Below, piece after piece: positions 22,401-37,400 of a stretch of DNA of 64,000 nt (the first letter of the stretch is position 1; every line of letters begins with the position of its first letter). The stretch comes from Schistosoma haematobium (lineage: Eukaryota; Platyhelminthes; Trematoda; Strigeidida; Schistosomatidae). A program made the position numbers and the translations under genes. Under the pieces are notes generated by a model that saw only the letters and a list, made by a program, of their open reading frames with translations, searched no databases and was not told the origin of the DNA. The stretch lies in assembly GCF_000699445.3 (NCBI RefSeq), contig NC_067201.1:22014533-22078532 (forward strand). Direction: 5' to 3'.

Positions 22401-25400
22401 ATGAATTAATTTCTCTTTAAAATTATAATTCAATTGTAAACTCTTATCCATAGATAATGAAGTTGTTGTTGTTGTTGTTGTTGTTAAGGATGGTGACAAT
22501 GATGTTGATGATGATGATGATGATGAGGAGGAGGAGGAGGAGGATGTGGATGAAGATGATAATGAATTAGCTGATACTAATAACCAACCAATTGTTGTAA
22601 TTAATATTAACCAATATAATAAATTTTTTAATTTACCATTATGATTTAATTTCTTAATACAATTTATTAAATCATTAAATATAAGATGAGATAGTAAAGC
22701 ATTACGACGTGATTGATATTTATAACATGGTATTCTAATAAATAAATAACAAAGAAATAAACTATAAGTTAATTTAATAATAATGATATATGAATAATGG
22801 TATAAAGAGGCACAGAAATCATTCAACTGGTGTAAGAGTTTAAGTACTATCTGGGTCACATTCCAAGTCTTTCATCTAAGGGTATAATCCACAAGACAGT
22901 GGAACAACGTAAGGAGACGTAGTCTTATAGTAGCTGATGACCAACAATAGATTGATACATCTTTTGTTCCATCAGGATTCTAGAGCCCATGTGTACCATT
23001 GATTTGAAATCAGGGTTTTCCAACTTCTCAAGATGAATCCTCCATATACGCTAACCCGGTTAAAGCGCCGGATATTTGCTTGTGTTCCTTTCAATTTCGT
23101 AAACAACACCCCCGCCTGGAGTAAGACTTATATGAAAGTGGTTGTATACGTGTGGCTATATGAGAGCATTTCGAGAAGGAGAGCTCACTCTACCCACTCT
23201 CGACTGTACTAGTGCATTTGGGGGCAAAGCGATGGTTAAAGTTTTCGACTTTTAACTAATAAGTCACAAATTCGAACCTCGCTTTCCAATTGCCTTTGGT
23301 TAAGGCAACCGAATGATATCATTAGTTCTAACACTTGGAACATGAGGTGGTGGTTGGAGGTAGTTTATATGAAACTCTGTTTTATGTAGGTTTTATATTA
23401 TGTAATACTCATCAGCGAAGTGTGTGTATAATTTAGAGGGAACTGATGCTCCCTTATGGATTTGACTTCGTGTCAATCAACTTCACAGTCACAAACGTTA
23501 CCACTGAGTTATTCGGGTAATGACTGATCTTCTGTAAGACTGAGATGCAATTAAAACTGATTAACCACTGAGTAGTGAACAATCATACTAATCCACCAGT
23601 TCCCTCAAGATTACAGGTACACATTACTGATGAGTACCAAATAGCATGAAACCTAGGTCAAACAGAGTTTCTTATAGACTACTTGCAACCACCACCTTAC
23701 ATCTCAACACAGTGTATGCAATGTCGAGTCTAATCACTCAAACTAGTGACCACAGTGTAACTTTATTGACGGAATTCTATCGGGACTAAGAAGACATTGA
23801 CTACTACTCAGTGACTCATTATTCATAAATTTTGAGAGTACTTCAAAGCCAACTATATGAATATGTACCTAGTAAACGAGTTAATAGTAATGCTAAAAAT
23901 TTATACAAAAGTTTATTAGAAACATTGAAGTGGTTGATCTCATTGACTGCATTACTTATCTCAGAAGTCTAATCAACCTTGTTAGGTTGGTCCTGACGAA
24001 ATCTCGTCTAAGTTTTGGCAACTTGCGTCATTTGTAGAGTAGGTGAAGTGTCCGTCTGATAAACAAGGGATGAGTATATTAGGTGACTGTTCGCGTTGTA
24101 ACTTTACTCTACGGTTGTGAAATATAGTCTATGGACGCGAAGGAGATTTGTAAATTACTAGTATTTGATCATAGATGTCTACAAAGCACTGGTGGTGTTT
24201 GGCGACAAAAACAAATAAGCAATCCTGAGGTTAAGTTTAAGGTATCAGGTTTATAGGACCGTAAAACTTTATCAACTAAGGTGGCCGGGTAGCATGCGGT
24301 ACCTATACTCAACTAGTCTAACTAAATGCGTCATATTATCTGGGGTAGAAATAGATTGGAAACTAGTACTGATCGAAACAACAAGTGGTAACATTTCATA
24401 AAATCATGAACTACTGAACTGGATAATATTGAGGGGGGATGGCAAACCAAAAATGTAGCATAAAATCGTACAGTTACTGATCAATGGTCGATGCAGACTA
24501 CCTGGTTAAGGTCCACGCAATAATCGTGATTAGTGGTTGGAGACATTGGGTAACATGGTTAAAAGTCTATAAGAGTAGCGAAAATGTATTTGTCTGCTAG
24601 ACTGCCATTGAAAACCTGGAAACATTGGACGGCCGTTTCATTCTAGTACAGGACTCCTCAGAAGTGTGCATTCACGATGGTACTGGGACGCAGAACCTTC
24701 GGTTTTACGTACGAACACTTAACCTTTACACCACTGAGACGGCATTCAACGATGTTAATGTCTGACTTTAACCGATCTATAATCTTGCGCAACCCTTCAT
24801 TTATTGCTTGAGGTGGATAACTGTCTCAAACTCGACACGGATTGGACTCCACTGGCCACATCTTCTCACTAAAACTCCAGGAAATTCATCTTAAAACTAA
24901 TCACTAGTAAGCTGGATCAATAGTCTAGAAGTTAAGTGTTCGCGCGAGAGACCGACGGTCCTGGGTTCGAGTCCTATGTGCACGATCGTGGATAGCACTG
25001 CTGAGGAGTCTTATACAAGAACAGATTTGGCCGTCAGATTTTTGCAGGTTTCCAATAATGGTCTAGCTTAGATCGACTTATGAATCCAACTGTGAGAATA
25101 TTTAATCTTTCTCACAATAATTGATACCTACAATTATTTTGGTTCTTTTATTATTCAGTTTAATAATTTCATCTTATTACGATGTGATGTGTACTATGAT
25201 GAACCAGGCGACTGCACACGTTTTATTCCAGATTTTATATAGATGATAACCAACCGTATGTCTGGAATACAAGATTCATATAGTGGAAGCTGAGATTATA
25301 TTCTGCACTTAAGTGGGCAGGACTAGAAGAAAAAAACTAATAAAGATTCAAAGTTAGCTCAAGACTCGTCGTGCTGGTTAACAACAAGTCATTGGTTCAA

Positions 25401-28400
25401 CACAGTGACAAAATCATATAACTTGGTATTCTGATTGTTAATCTTGTCTCGTGATAATTAACAGCGCTATATAGGATATAACATAAGCGTTCGCGGACGG
25501 GACTAAAGGTCTTAGGTTCGAATCTCGGGAAGGCGGGATCGTGAATGCGCACTACCAAGGAGGAGTCCTATAATGGGACAAAACTGTCGTCCTCCACAAC
25601 CCTATACTGATGAAAAAATTTCTTTATTTCAAATTAGAAAATTATGAACTTACTTAAAATGTTGATTATTACATTTTTCTTCTAAATTATTTTGTTTAAA
25701 TGATAAATAATAACTAGATAATTCATTATGAATCATGATGAACAATTTACAAATACGACATATAGTTGAAGCAATAAATTTATATAAACTACAATGTTCC
25801 ATAATAGTTGATGCATTCAATGTACCATCAGTAGATAAACATAATTTCTGAAATGTTAAAGTAGATTATATACATTATGAAGAAATGGAATAGATTCAAG
25901 TGATTTTTCAACTATTTAGAAATAATTTTTATTTACATAAACATTGATACAAGGAAGCACCCAATACATATGCGCCACATAAATCATTCGACTTGCATGA
26001 GGGTTGAGATACTGTCTGGGTGCCCAGAGCGAAACAAGTGGCTTTCTTAGAAGGCCACAACCAGAGCCTTCGACATAAAGGTCTGATTCACAAGGTAGTG
26101 GAGCAACGTCAGGAGATGGAGTCTTATGGTAGCCGGTGACCAACAACGTGTTCATACTCCATTTGTTCCTTCAGGATACTGAAGCCTATATGCACCATTG
26201 GTTTGGAATCAGGGCTTTCAAACTCATCTCACCTAGGTGGACTCTCCGTGTCCACTAACCCGGTTATAGCGCCGGACATTCGCTTTTCGTCCTCGCAACT
26301 TCGTAAACAACAGTGATGCCGCAAGAAGGCAGTAAGTAGGATTTCCGTGGCAGTGGCTGTATGCACGTGGCCGTTTGAGAACATTCGGAGTGTGAGAGCT
26401 GACTGTTCCCACTATCGGCCGTACTAGGGCATTTGGGGGCCATTTAGAAATAAAGTTAATTTCAGTAGTGAATACTGGTTAAAACCTGTTTGTTTTTTGT
26501 GACACTTATGAACTATTCGGTGAAGGAGGGATTTAACGTTGAACAAGATGATCTCGTATATTGTTAGAAGTATGCGGAAGGTTGTCACATCCTAACCACT
26601 CACGCAGTAGAAGGATATTTCTTCTGGAGAGACCTGAGAAAGAAACTGGATTGGCAGTGTTCGTAATGATCTGAGAGGGTGACCGCAGAAGAAGTACTTG
26701 ATGCTGGCCAAGTACGGCTTTTTTATGGGACATTCTTGATGTGTTAGCTCCTTACTTCAGGAGGCCTTACCATCGAAGATGGACATCTCTGAGGTAGGAT
26801 AAGGTGTGACATTATTAGATTCAATCTTCTTAACCCTTTCCTTTCGTTGTGAGAAGGCAGGAAATCACTCCAGATGCTGGTTGTCCAAGGGAAATACCTT
26901 CCTACCCCAAACCTCAGTTTTATGTTACATAGCACCTCTCAACAATGTGTACCTGTAATCATGAGGGAACTGATGCTCCCTGTGTGATTCAAACCCAGAT
27001 TGCCCAGTTTCCCAGAGCGAGATGTCACCATTTAAATATTAGGGTCACAACTGATATCTTGAGGGGGGGTTGAAGTATTTACTATTGATTGATCAAACAA
27101 TGTCATGCTTGTCTAATCGTCAGTGGTGGTTTAATTTTACCTATCAGGTTGCAATGTAGCCACTAATTTAACTGACGACATAGAATACACCATTTTGAGA
27201 TATGAGGAAATTGGCAGTAGCCGACCGAAAAAAACATAGTTACCTTATTCGGTACATCCAATGGAGAAACATTTTGAAACTCGTCATTTACAACAGTTTT
27301 TGGCAATAAAGAAGGTAACAATTCTTGTAGATAAATCTGAAAGGATTAATAAGGAGTAAGTAGTATACAAAATATTTTTAGCAACAATGATTTTAATAGT
27401 CAATAATTTATTTGAAAACACCCTTCCTTACACAATAACTGTATACTTCTCTTAAATCATTCATACAGTTGACTGTGAGCTGCATTCCAAATGTGAGGGG
27501 TTAATAATACTAGTCAGTTGATCAAACCACATTAAACAGAGAAGAGATGAAACCTGAAACTAAGTGATGGAAAGTTGAATGCCATAACTACTAAGCCACC
27601 ATTTCAATCTATGGAATAGTTGTAACTGTAAATAAGATCATTCGCCTGCTGATATTCTACTAGTGTAAGTAATTTATCAAACATTTAAAACCAGAAACTT
27701 GTCACTGTCCTACTAGTGTGACTACAGATAAGTTCCTAGGAAAAACTGATCACATTTCCTGAATGCTTTTCAATAACAAGAAATGCTTTTTCTATAAGAC
27801 AGATTAGTATGAAATGCAGATATTGTTAGGTTACTGATCTATTCTAACCGAGAATTTTCAAGAAATATAAAACAGAATTGCGTAATCCCTGATGTGATGT
27901 TCTTTTGATGATCAAAATATATTTTTACTAAATGATCAACATCCAATTGTAGCTGTGACGTTTTACATACTGAAACACTACGTTTGTCGAGTTGATATTC
28001 AACCTATAATCATTTGACATTAATAAATCTTCATACATTAAATCATGAATTGAACACAGCCAGATCATCAGTGAAAACCAGGAAGCACTGAACAATTGTT
28101 TTGAACTGATATGGGACTCAACAGCAGCAGGCATCCACGACCACACCACCTGGAATCGAATGCTTTGCCTATAGACCACTGAACCAGAATCCAATGGCGT
28201 ATATGTCTAACACTAATCAACTCACGATATTGCGCAACCCTCTTTTATTGCCGTCCATAACCGTCTCATATCTGACATAGTTGAGCCCTACTAGCCACGA
28301 GTCGGATAGGTACTGCAGGTACGTCCCATACCAGAACAAAACAGTTGTCCAATGGTTCCTGGTTTTCAGTGGTAGTATAACGAAGACCAGTATGTGATTT

Positions 28401-31400
28401 AACCCATGAGAACCTAGCAATCTCTCGACACGTTTATACTGTTAATAAGTCTCACTGAAATCACGAACCGATCTAAGTTAGACCACCATTGAAAACGTGC
28501 AAGCACTGAATGGCTATTTCGTCAAAGTATGAGACTCCTCACCAGCGAGTACCCACATTTGGAAATGTGGGAGTCGAAACCAGAATCTCCAGTTTCGTGA
28601 GCGAACACTCAACCTCTAGATCACTGGGACGAAATCTAACGGTGTTCATATCTAACTTCCATCAATCCATAATATTGCACGACCATACTCCATTGTCTTC
28701 GGTGGGTAACTGCCTGACATTCGACACAGATTAGTTCCACTGGTCACGGCTTTTCACTAGAACTCCTTAAATTCCCTCTTAAAGCTAGTCACTAGTGTGT
28801 ACATGATAATTTTCAGTCTAGTGGTTATAGAGATTGTTGAATCTCATTGAAATCATGAACAGATAAATCTGTTTAAAAGGTTTCATGTCAGTAACAATGT
28901 AAAAATAAATATATCATATCACCCCTACTCAAAGCTGTAAATTACCTTAGTTGATGCTACATGTCTAGGGAATTTAGCCAGCATACCAGGTATACTAGGT
29001 TCAGCATTTAAAACAAGCAATAATACTGTAAGATAAGCTGGATCTTCTTTCACTGGTTCCGGACCATTCAACCATGAATGTGTTCGTAATAGACTGGATA
29101 AACAAGTTTCAACAAATATTGGATGGTTTCTACCCACAGAAGCAGCACATCTGTAAAAATAGGACAAATTTTAATGATCAAGTTAATTAAAGTAAACCAT
29201 TGTGTGATTGAGTAAAAATAGTAAAGAGAATTTCCTCTTCGGTAAAATCATTTACTTCAACTATAAATTCGACAATTGTATAGCATACAAGGGAAGCATT
29301 TTTACAATTGAGGAACATATGGAACCCAAGACAATTGTCAACCAACGTCAGAGTTAGAATTTTCAATACAAACGTCAAGACAATTCTATCGTATGGAGCT
29401 GAAACTTGGAGAACTACAATAACTATCATCAAAAATGTCTAAGTACTTATAAACAATTTCTTACACAAAAGGATTGACCAGGACAGAGTTGAATGGGGAA
29501 AATCGATGGGTGGCCTATTCTCCTTCACGAGGGGTAACGGGTGTAAGTATAGAAGACTCAAAAGAGAATACATCATAAAATGACCCGAGATTGCAAATAT
29601 CAAAAGAAGGTTACGTAATAGTCAAATGGTTAGAGATGAATAGGGGGATGAAAATTATTTACAGGTTGGAAATATAACAGATAATTGTTTACTTGACAGA
29701 TATAAAGAAGAAATAAACAACAACAAGACTATAATTACAATTGAATAGTAATGAAAAATTGTTAAATGATAACAAAAACTGGTTACGGTTTAAAAGGAGT
29801 ACAAAGTAATGACAGAAACAAACAAACAAACACAAAGACCAAAACCTACTGGAAATGGACATTAAGGTCATGGGAGGATATGAGGTTGTAAGTATTGTTT
29901 TGTACATAGAGTCCAGCCTTGAATTGATGGATCGTCAAAACCTCAGCAGTGCATAAGTTTTCGATTCGACCTTTTGATTTAATAGATTACTTTAAAGCAC
30001 GACTCTTTTGGAGTAATGTGCCCAAAATTGATTAGGTGCTACTGTATTGAGCTAGTGATAATTTTGCATTCCCCTTTTAAAAGCCACACTAGGTAAAGTC
30101 CTGAAGAGTATTTGAAAAGTGATCCCTTTGTGAGGCCAATGTAATCTACCCCATAAGAGCAGATAAATTTATTGATGCACAAAGCGAAATCTTACCTTTA
30201 ATACATCCGTAAATGGTAGGCCGGCTTGAGGAGACAACCCCTTTCGATATTTGCAACTTCAGATCACTTTATGATGCAATCTCTTCTACATTTCCCTAGA
30301 TTTATATATTTATCAAGCAACTATAAATACGAATATACAGCTTAAGTGAATGGCTAAGTTGATGTCATTTACTGAATACACATTTTATGTGGTTGAAGCG
30401 ACACTTCAGTTAGGGTTAGTCAGTCTCGAACAAATGTATGTTGGCATAAATTGTCATGTCACATTACGAAAAAGAGATGAAATCAACAAAACGAGTGGCA
30501 AACAAATCGAAATAGTATTAGCATCAGTGATAGTGAGGAAGATTAAACATTAGAAAATACTGTCCGAAGAGACAGGAGAGCTTGAGGAACAAAACATACA
30601 AAATAATATTGAAGTTTAGGATTTTAAGGGGAAATAAAAAGTAAATACATTTGCATCATCGCATACAATTTCGAGCTATCATTAAAGGTCTCTAACCTTC
30701 AGTTGCAACAATTGTGTAAACTCCAACCACGTAGTGCGGAGCTACCCACAAGGCTCAATTCAATAGTTGACTTCGTAAAGAGATGTCACATCGCACCTTG
30801 ACTGCTTCTAGCCCTCGCCCAACACATTTCTACCCCATCCAACAATGAGTGTCAGGACAAGCGGGTGTTTGGCATTCATAATACATTTCCTAACCCAGGA
30901 GATAGTAGCGAAATACGGCTGTGTAAACTGAGGTACATGGTGCGAGGTACGAACCTACGCACTACAAGTTGGAAGTCAAGTGCGTCAGTCATCAAGCCAC
31001 TGCCAAAGTCAACAAATATGAAAGAACTACCGTGAGATGAACCACAGAAAATACGCTAAACAATTATCCTGATGATAATGCAGAAGCAAGCAACCCGTTA
31101 TTATACTAGATATGTGAAGGAAACTAAATAATTTTACTAAATATAGAATATACTAAACTTCGCTTACCTCCATAAATTATCTCTATCTTCTGGATATCGT
31201 CTTAAATTTTGTAAAAGTCCATCCAGTAAACTAATTAGACAAGGAGCCGAAGCTAAACGACACTGTGATAATAAATGATGCAGCCTTCGTCGAATACGAC
31301 CAGATCCTTCAGCAAGAGCTGATGTAATAATGGATACTTGTTCACTTTTTACAGGCACCTATAAAATGCAAATAATATCGCTAAAATATCGCACTGAAAT

Positions 31401-34400
31401 CACGAAGCGATCTAAGTTAGACAACCATAGAAAACCGGGAAGCACTGGACGGTTGTTTCGTCCTAGTATGAGACCTCTTAACGGGGCGAATCCACAACTC
31501 GGCAACCTAAAATTGGACTGAGAACCTTCGGTCTTGTGTACGAACACTTAATCTCTAGACCAATGAGCTGGTAACCAGTGGTGCGCAAGTATGACTTAAA
31601 TCAATCCAAGATACTACGTGGTCGTCGTACATTGTCTCCAGTCAGAAGCTTTCTAACATTTGACACGGTTCAGCTTCGTGATTCCAATGAAATTCAACAA
31701 AATCGCCAAACCCTTACTCAATCGTTAGAGATTCAAAGCCTCATCAATTAATTAGCCATTTCTAATTAGTATTCTGCAATTAACTTCATTTCATACTCCG
31801 TTGTTCCATGGTACGCCAGCAATGTCCTGAAGAACATGAAGCATGTTCTCTGCTCTCAAGGGTCATGTTTCACGGTCACGAAGTGTAATGTTGCACAATA
31901 TACTCGTGCTCTGATCGGGAGACATCTTGCTCACGCCACAAATGGTGCAAACTTCCAAGAGCAAAGCAATAGTTTGTCAGCCATTACGACTGATGAAACT
32001 TTCTAGATGAGTGAAGTGATCAGTGCACTCAACTACTCTGCTGTTTATAGAGATTTATTGAGTGTAAAGATAGATTTGACCACAAACAGAGAATGAAGGA
32101 ACAGTAAATATGTTTCTTTCTAGCATGAGCCAATTTCCATCTACTGCCAAATCATACAGAACTGAAACTTCAAGACGTATAGTCAGGATTGAGCACGATA
32201 CTCTGATTTTATTTAGAATTTTCCCGAAAGTCATAGCTCTGGGAATATTCCGACTAATCCAAGAGAACGAATGGTTACGCTTTCCGTATTCTGACTGAAG
32301 AATTGCAGAATTTAGCTTCTTTTCTCGAAGCGTCCAAAATTCCAAGGTAATCACCAGCCTATTAACGTACCCCTTTTCCATATATCAACCAACCTTGAAA
32401 GTGGAGTTTTTCTATAAATTCCACCTTTCGATTCTCGTCCAGAGTTCTAGAATGATAGACTTGTGGCGACTACAATAACGGTAAGAAACCGGCGACAACA
32501 TGACTAAAAATAATGGATGTGATTAACGTATAGCCTTAAATTCAAATTTAATGACATTTCTAATGTTGGCATGGATTTCTTGAAGTTCGAGTCAAAACTA
32601 ACATATCTGAATGTCTTGAGTAAAATCATTTTGTGTAGGATTTTGTTGATTCACCGTACCGCTGAAAAATGGAAAAGGCAGTCGCCTAGTGCCCCTTGGT
32701 TTTTTTCAACGACTTTTCAGCTGTGATTTCATACTTTCAAAATAATTAATTAATCAACTGGTCGTTACGGTCAAGTTTACTCTAAAGAAATAACTGGCTT
32801 TTGTCAACCTGCGTCACTTGTGTCATAGGAGAGATATTCATCTGGCAAACAACAGTCCACTCCTAGTCAAGAAATGATGAAATTCAATTATAACCTAATT
32901 TCTATACAACTTTAAATCAAACACATTACATTTAGTATTTATTTAACTGACACACTTTATACACATGTAACTTAAATGGTAGTAGTAGTAGTGTAGTTGA
33001 GGGGTTTCATGGAGATCGACTTAATTAGTAGGTTGTATTTACGATTACAGATTGATCTCCATTAGGGTACCATCGAAAACAAAGGAGCATTGGATAGCTG
33101 TTTCATCCTAATGCGAGACTCCTCAGAAAGACCTGGTTACGACCTCACAAGGGAACTAACGCAGGACCTCCCAGCCTGCCAGCGATTACTTAATGATTGG
33201 GTTGACATTCAACAGCATAATGTTAGCTTAAATCAATTTGTGTTATAGTTATTCCCATTCATATCAACTGTTTCATTCTCCCACGTCCAAACACCAGCAG
33301 TCAGGCCTCCTCACTAGAGCTTTAGGAGTAACTTGAGGTAAGTCACTAGCTGGCTGACTATTACAATTTAGATGAAAGGATGGCAATCGTTGGGTTACAA
33401 TGCACACTGAACCATTTAATACCGACCCAATGGTCCTAATGGTTAAGCGTTCGTCACGATGCATGAAGGTCCAAGGTTCTACGACTGGTTGGGCCGCTAG
33501 TGGGTATTTCCAAAAAGGTCCTATATAAGTAGTAATAGTGATAGTTTAAGTAGAAAGACGTAATAAAGAAATTATCTTGTTCAAACTAACCTTATCACCA
33601 ACGACACTTAAAGCTCGAACAGCTGCCAATCGTACATCTTGTATATCATCAGTTAACATGTCAACTAAGAGATCTTGACAATTTAATGCGAATCGAGTAT
33701 TGAGGGATGCAATATGCGTAACTGTAGCTAACGTAGTACATCGTATTTCTGTTCGGCAAAATAAGGAAAATTAAATAGAAACGATGAATATGATTACGTA
33801 TTACTTTATCTTAAAAAAACAATTTTCAACAGGGATGTAAAACAAGCTTGAAGAACTGGAAGCTAATTGTCCCACAAATGCCCTGGTACGGCCGACCGTG
33901 GGAGAGTTAGCTCTCCCTCTCGAAACGCTCTCACATTACCATGAGTATACAGCTGTCAGGGAAGTCCTACTTACTACCTTCTCGCGACATCACTGCTGTT
34001 TATGAAGCTGAGAAGACGAAAAGCGAACATCAGGCGCTTTAACGGAGTTAGCGGACACGGAGAGTCCATCTAGGGGAGTTGAAAAACCCTGATTCTAAAC
34101 CAATGGTGCACATGGGTCCCAGGGTCCTGAAGGAAGAAATGGCGTATGAACCAAGTATTGGTCACTGGCTACCATGCGACAGCATCTCCTAACATTGCTC
34201 CACTGCACTGTGGATCAGATCTTTGGGTCGAGGGCCACCTACTTCGGTCTGGGTACCCAGACAGTAACACAGTCCACACACAAATCAAGTGACTTGTGTG
34301 GCGCATATGTATCCTTTTCCCCTTTGTATCAGTATTTGTGTTCAATTAAATAAATAAACCATGAAACCGTATCTCCTAATGTTGCTCCACTGCATTGTAG

Positions 34401-37400
34401 ATTGAACTTCTGGGTGAGAGGCAGGGGAGTGACTCCTTAAGAAAACCACCTGCTTCGGTTTGGGCTCCTGGACAGTATATCAGCCCTCATACAAACTGAT
34501 TCATTTGTGTGGCGCATATATATTTGGTGCCTTCTTGTACCAATGTTTATGTGTTTAAATAAATAAGTAAGACCACTTATTTAACACTATTAATATAAGT
34601 TCGAAATACCCAATTGCTGATATTCAGGAAAAGATTTCAGGTCAGGCATTTCTGGAACTCGTGTTGCCGCGATAGATTGCCTGGATACAGCCATTTTGCC
34701 ACAAGACTTCTGAGACAGATGGAGTCTCAATACGGACATAAACACTAGGATGCAGGCATATTCAGCCGACGAGTCCAAAACAGGACGAACTGAGGGTCCT
34801 GGATTCGATCGCTAACCTCAATCTGTCTAAAAGACACCTATTTATCAGTTTAGATTTTAGAAATAATAAAACAGTCCGAACAGATATTTAACTTTGTTAG
34901 CGAGACGGTGATTCGATTAAATCATATTCCAGACAGAAGCACGATGATTGACCTATTTTTAACCAACCAGGACTAGTAGGCAAGAGAAGACTCTAGAATC
35001 TTCTCGCGTAAAAATTATAAATACACTGGCATTTTTCTTACTGTTTTGTTTGGAAGCAAAACCATGATTATTGACATTTTAATAATGTTTATTTATCTAG
35101 TTAAACACATTAACATTAGTAAAGAGGAGCACCAAAATATATGTGCACCCTTCGAAATATCATCGAACTTGTGTGTGGGCTGGGGATGCTCCTCGAGGGG
35201 CCACTATCCGAGACTTTTACCTAGAAGTACAATCCACAAGGCAGTGAAGCAACGTCAGGAGATGCCGTCTCAAAGTATTCGGTGGTTAAGAGGCTAAGAA
35301 TACGTTCGTACGCCATTTGTTCCCTCAGGATACTGGGGCCTATGTGTACTATTGGTTCAGACTCGGGATTCTCCAACCCCCCTAAGTGAATGTTCTGTAC
35401 CCACCGATCCGGTTTAAGAACTGGATATTCACTTTCGTTATCACAGTTTCTCAAGGAACACTTTTGTAGAGAGAAGATAATCAATGGAACTTCCTTAGGA
35501 GTGGCTACATAGGCGTGGCCAAATGAGAGCATTTTGAGGGGAGAAGTGCACCCACCCCAGCGTCGGCCATACCAGGGGATTCGGGGGTTAAGTGTATTTA
35601 ATCAGATATTTTACGATATCGCGCACATATATATGTATATAAAAAACAATTTACCAAAATAATCATCTTCCAGTCCGCTAATGATAGCTCCATTACAGCC
35701 AGTCGATATTAAATTAATAGAATCTGAAGTAAGATTTTTAGTTTGTAAACGGTTGTCCACTGTGGAGCGTAGACTGTTGTTGTTGTTACTTTTGTTCTTT
35801 CTGTCCTTCGACTTATTATCACCTTCCATCATAGATCGACGTACTTGCCGGTCGGACATGACTGTTTTCTCCAATGTTTGTAATAAACAATTTTCTGTAA
35901 CAAACTTTTCAAAAACAAGACGAAGGGTACAAGCAGAATAACATGACGATGGTAGGATAAAGGTTAAATTTGAATATTTTCCTAACAATGTCTGGTACAG
36001 TGGGTTATATATATGTATAAGGCTTATCCAGTATAGCTTCTCTCTTAATCTCGATCTTCTCACTTAAGTAGCCGGTAGGACTTGTATATAGGAAACTTGT
36101 ATATCAGTATTAAAACTAGATACAGAACAACACAGGTGTTCTTCATAAAGTAGCCTCGCTTAGAGTTAGGTAAGACGTCCACTTATAAAATTCATTCATC
36201 AATTTAAATGTATAATGAGGACGAAATAATGTTAGGAAAATGTGGACGATGGTGTTCACGAGAATTGCTGAGTATATGTTTCAGAACGTTTGTGCTTCAG
36301 TGAATTTTATTCATAAGCAATAAATATGTATTACAGAAAATATAAATTTATTAGAGTTATCATTGTCAAATGAGTGCAGCTTGAACTGTACACTCAGAAG
36401 GAAAGCGTTGTTAGGTTTCTACTGTCACGATGAAATGTCACCGCTTTTTAATAATTACAAATTTAGAAGTATAAACTTTCAGCTCCATTTTCGGGATCAA
36501 ATATGAAATATCTAAGCATCGTGAAAAAAAGCCGAACAAATAACATATTTCATGGTTAATAGATTTACAATATTCTAGCAGGAAAATATAAAATGGTAGG
36601 TTGGTCAAATCAGGAAAACAAATGGATAAGTTTAGGCGACCCTATCCTCTCGAGTTCTTACAGAACCGTTTGGCCAAACAGCACATAGGTGGTTGTTAAC
36701 AGGGATCCATTCTAATAGTTCTTGTTCTGCCCTCATACTTTGTACTATGCTAGTCCACGAGAACTAGCCATCGAGTCACCAGATAAACGGAGAGTGTATC
36801 TTATCAGTTCCCTGTTTCGGCTAGGGGGTCAAGTGAATGACCACATTAGAATCTTGTATGCGTGTTTCGGAGACGCAGTGTGCATCAATGATACGAGATT
36901 TTATAGCCTTAGCCAAGGAGGCCTGCTGGCCGATTTGACATAGGGTACGTACATTGAAGGTTCTAATGTGCAATTTGGAGAGAGGTTTCAGTAGACCTAG
37001 GACAGTATTTCGCGCACTGGAGTTGTTGACCATGGTGGCACTTGAGAAGGAAGTTTATAATTGGTAGTCGAGGTATGAGGAATAATAAGAATCGAAGAGG
37101 GAAATGGGTTATAAATACAGTGGTTTTGAGTGATGTTAGAGGTATGAGGGCGGTTTTCACTTCCCGGTTGCCCACAACATGAAAGGGTTCTTCTAGAGGT
37201 ACCTGAAAAGGAGATTGTGTTAGAGTTGGTTTTATTGACCTCAGTGCGTGACTGCGGTGCCCAAGGGACAACTATTCGAAGCAAGTCACACACGAACTTG
37301 TGTTAGCTCTGTATTTGTTGAGACCTTACCGCCGGAGACGGGAATCCATGGGATTAGGCGAGATGTGTATTTTTAGGGTCGACGTTTTGTAATCCCACCC

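Noticed and set aside
29925..29975. CCTCAGCAGTGC resembling a minus-strand hammerhead core
   Set aside because: Only the CUGAGG half is present with no GAAA half, so it is at most a SINE scrap.
30350..30553. 67-codon plus-strand open frame
   Set aside because: Protein-like composition but isolated inside an INTS4 intron, with no family match I can name and no supporting splice sites.
32055..32381. 108-codon minus-strand open frame
   Set aside because: No recognisable domain, no fitting splice sites for INTS4, overlapped by an open frame on the other strand; left unassigned.
35681..35941. 86-codon plus-strand open frame
   Set aside because: Antisense of INTS4 exon 35655-35904.
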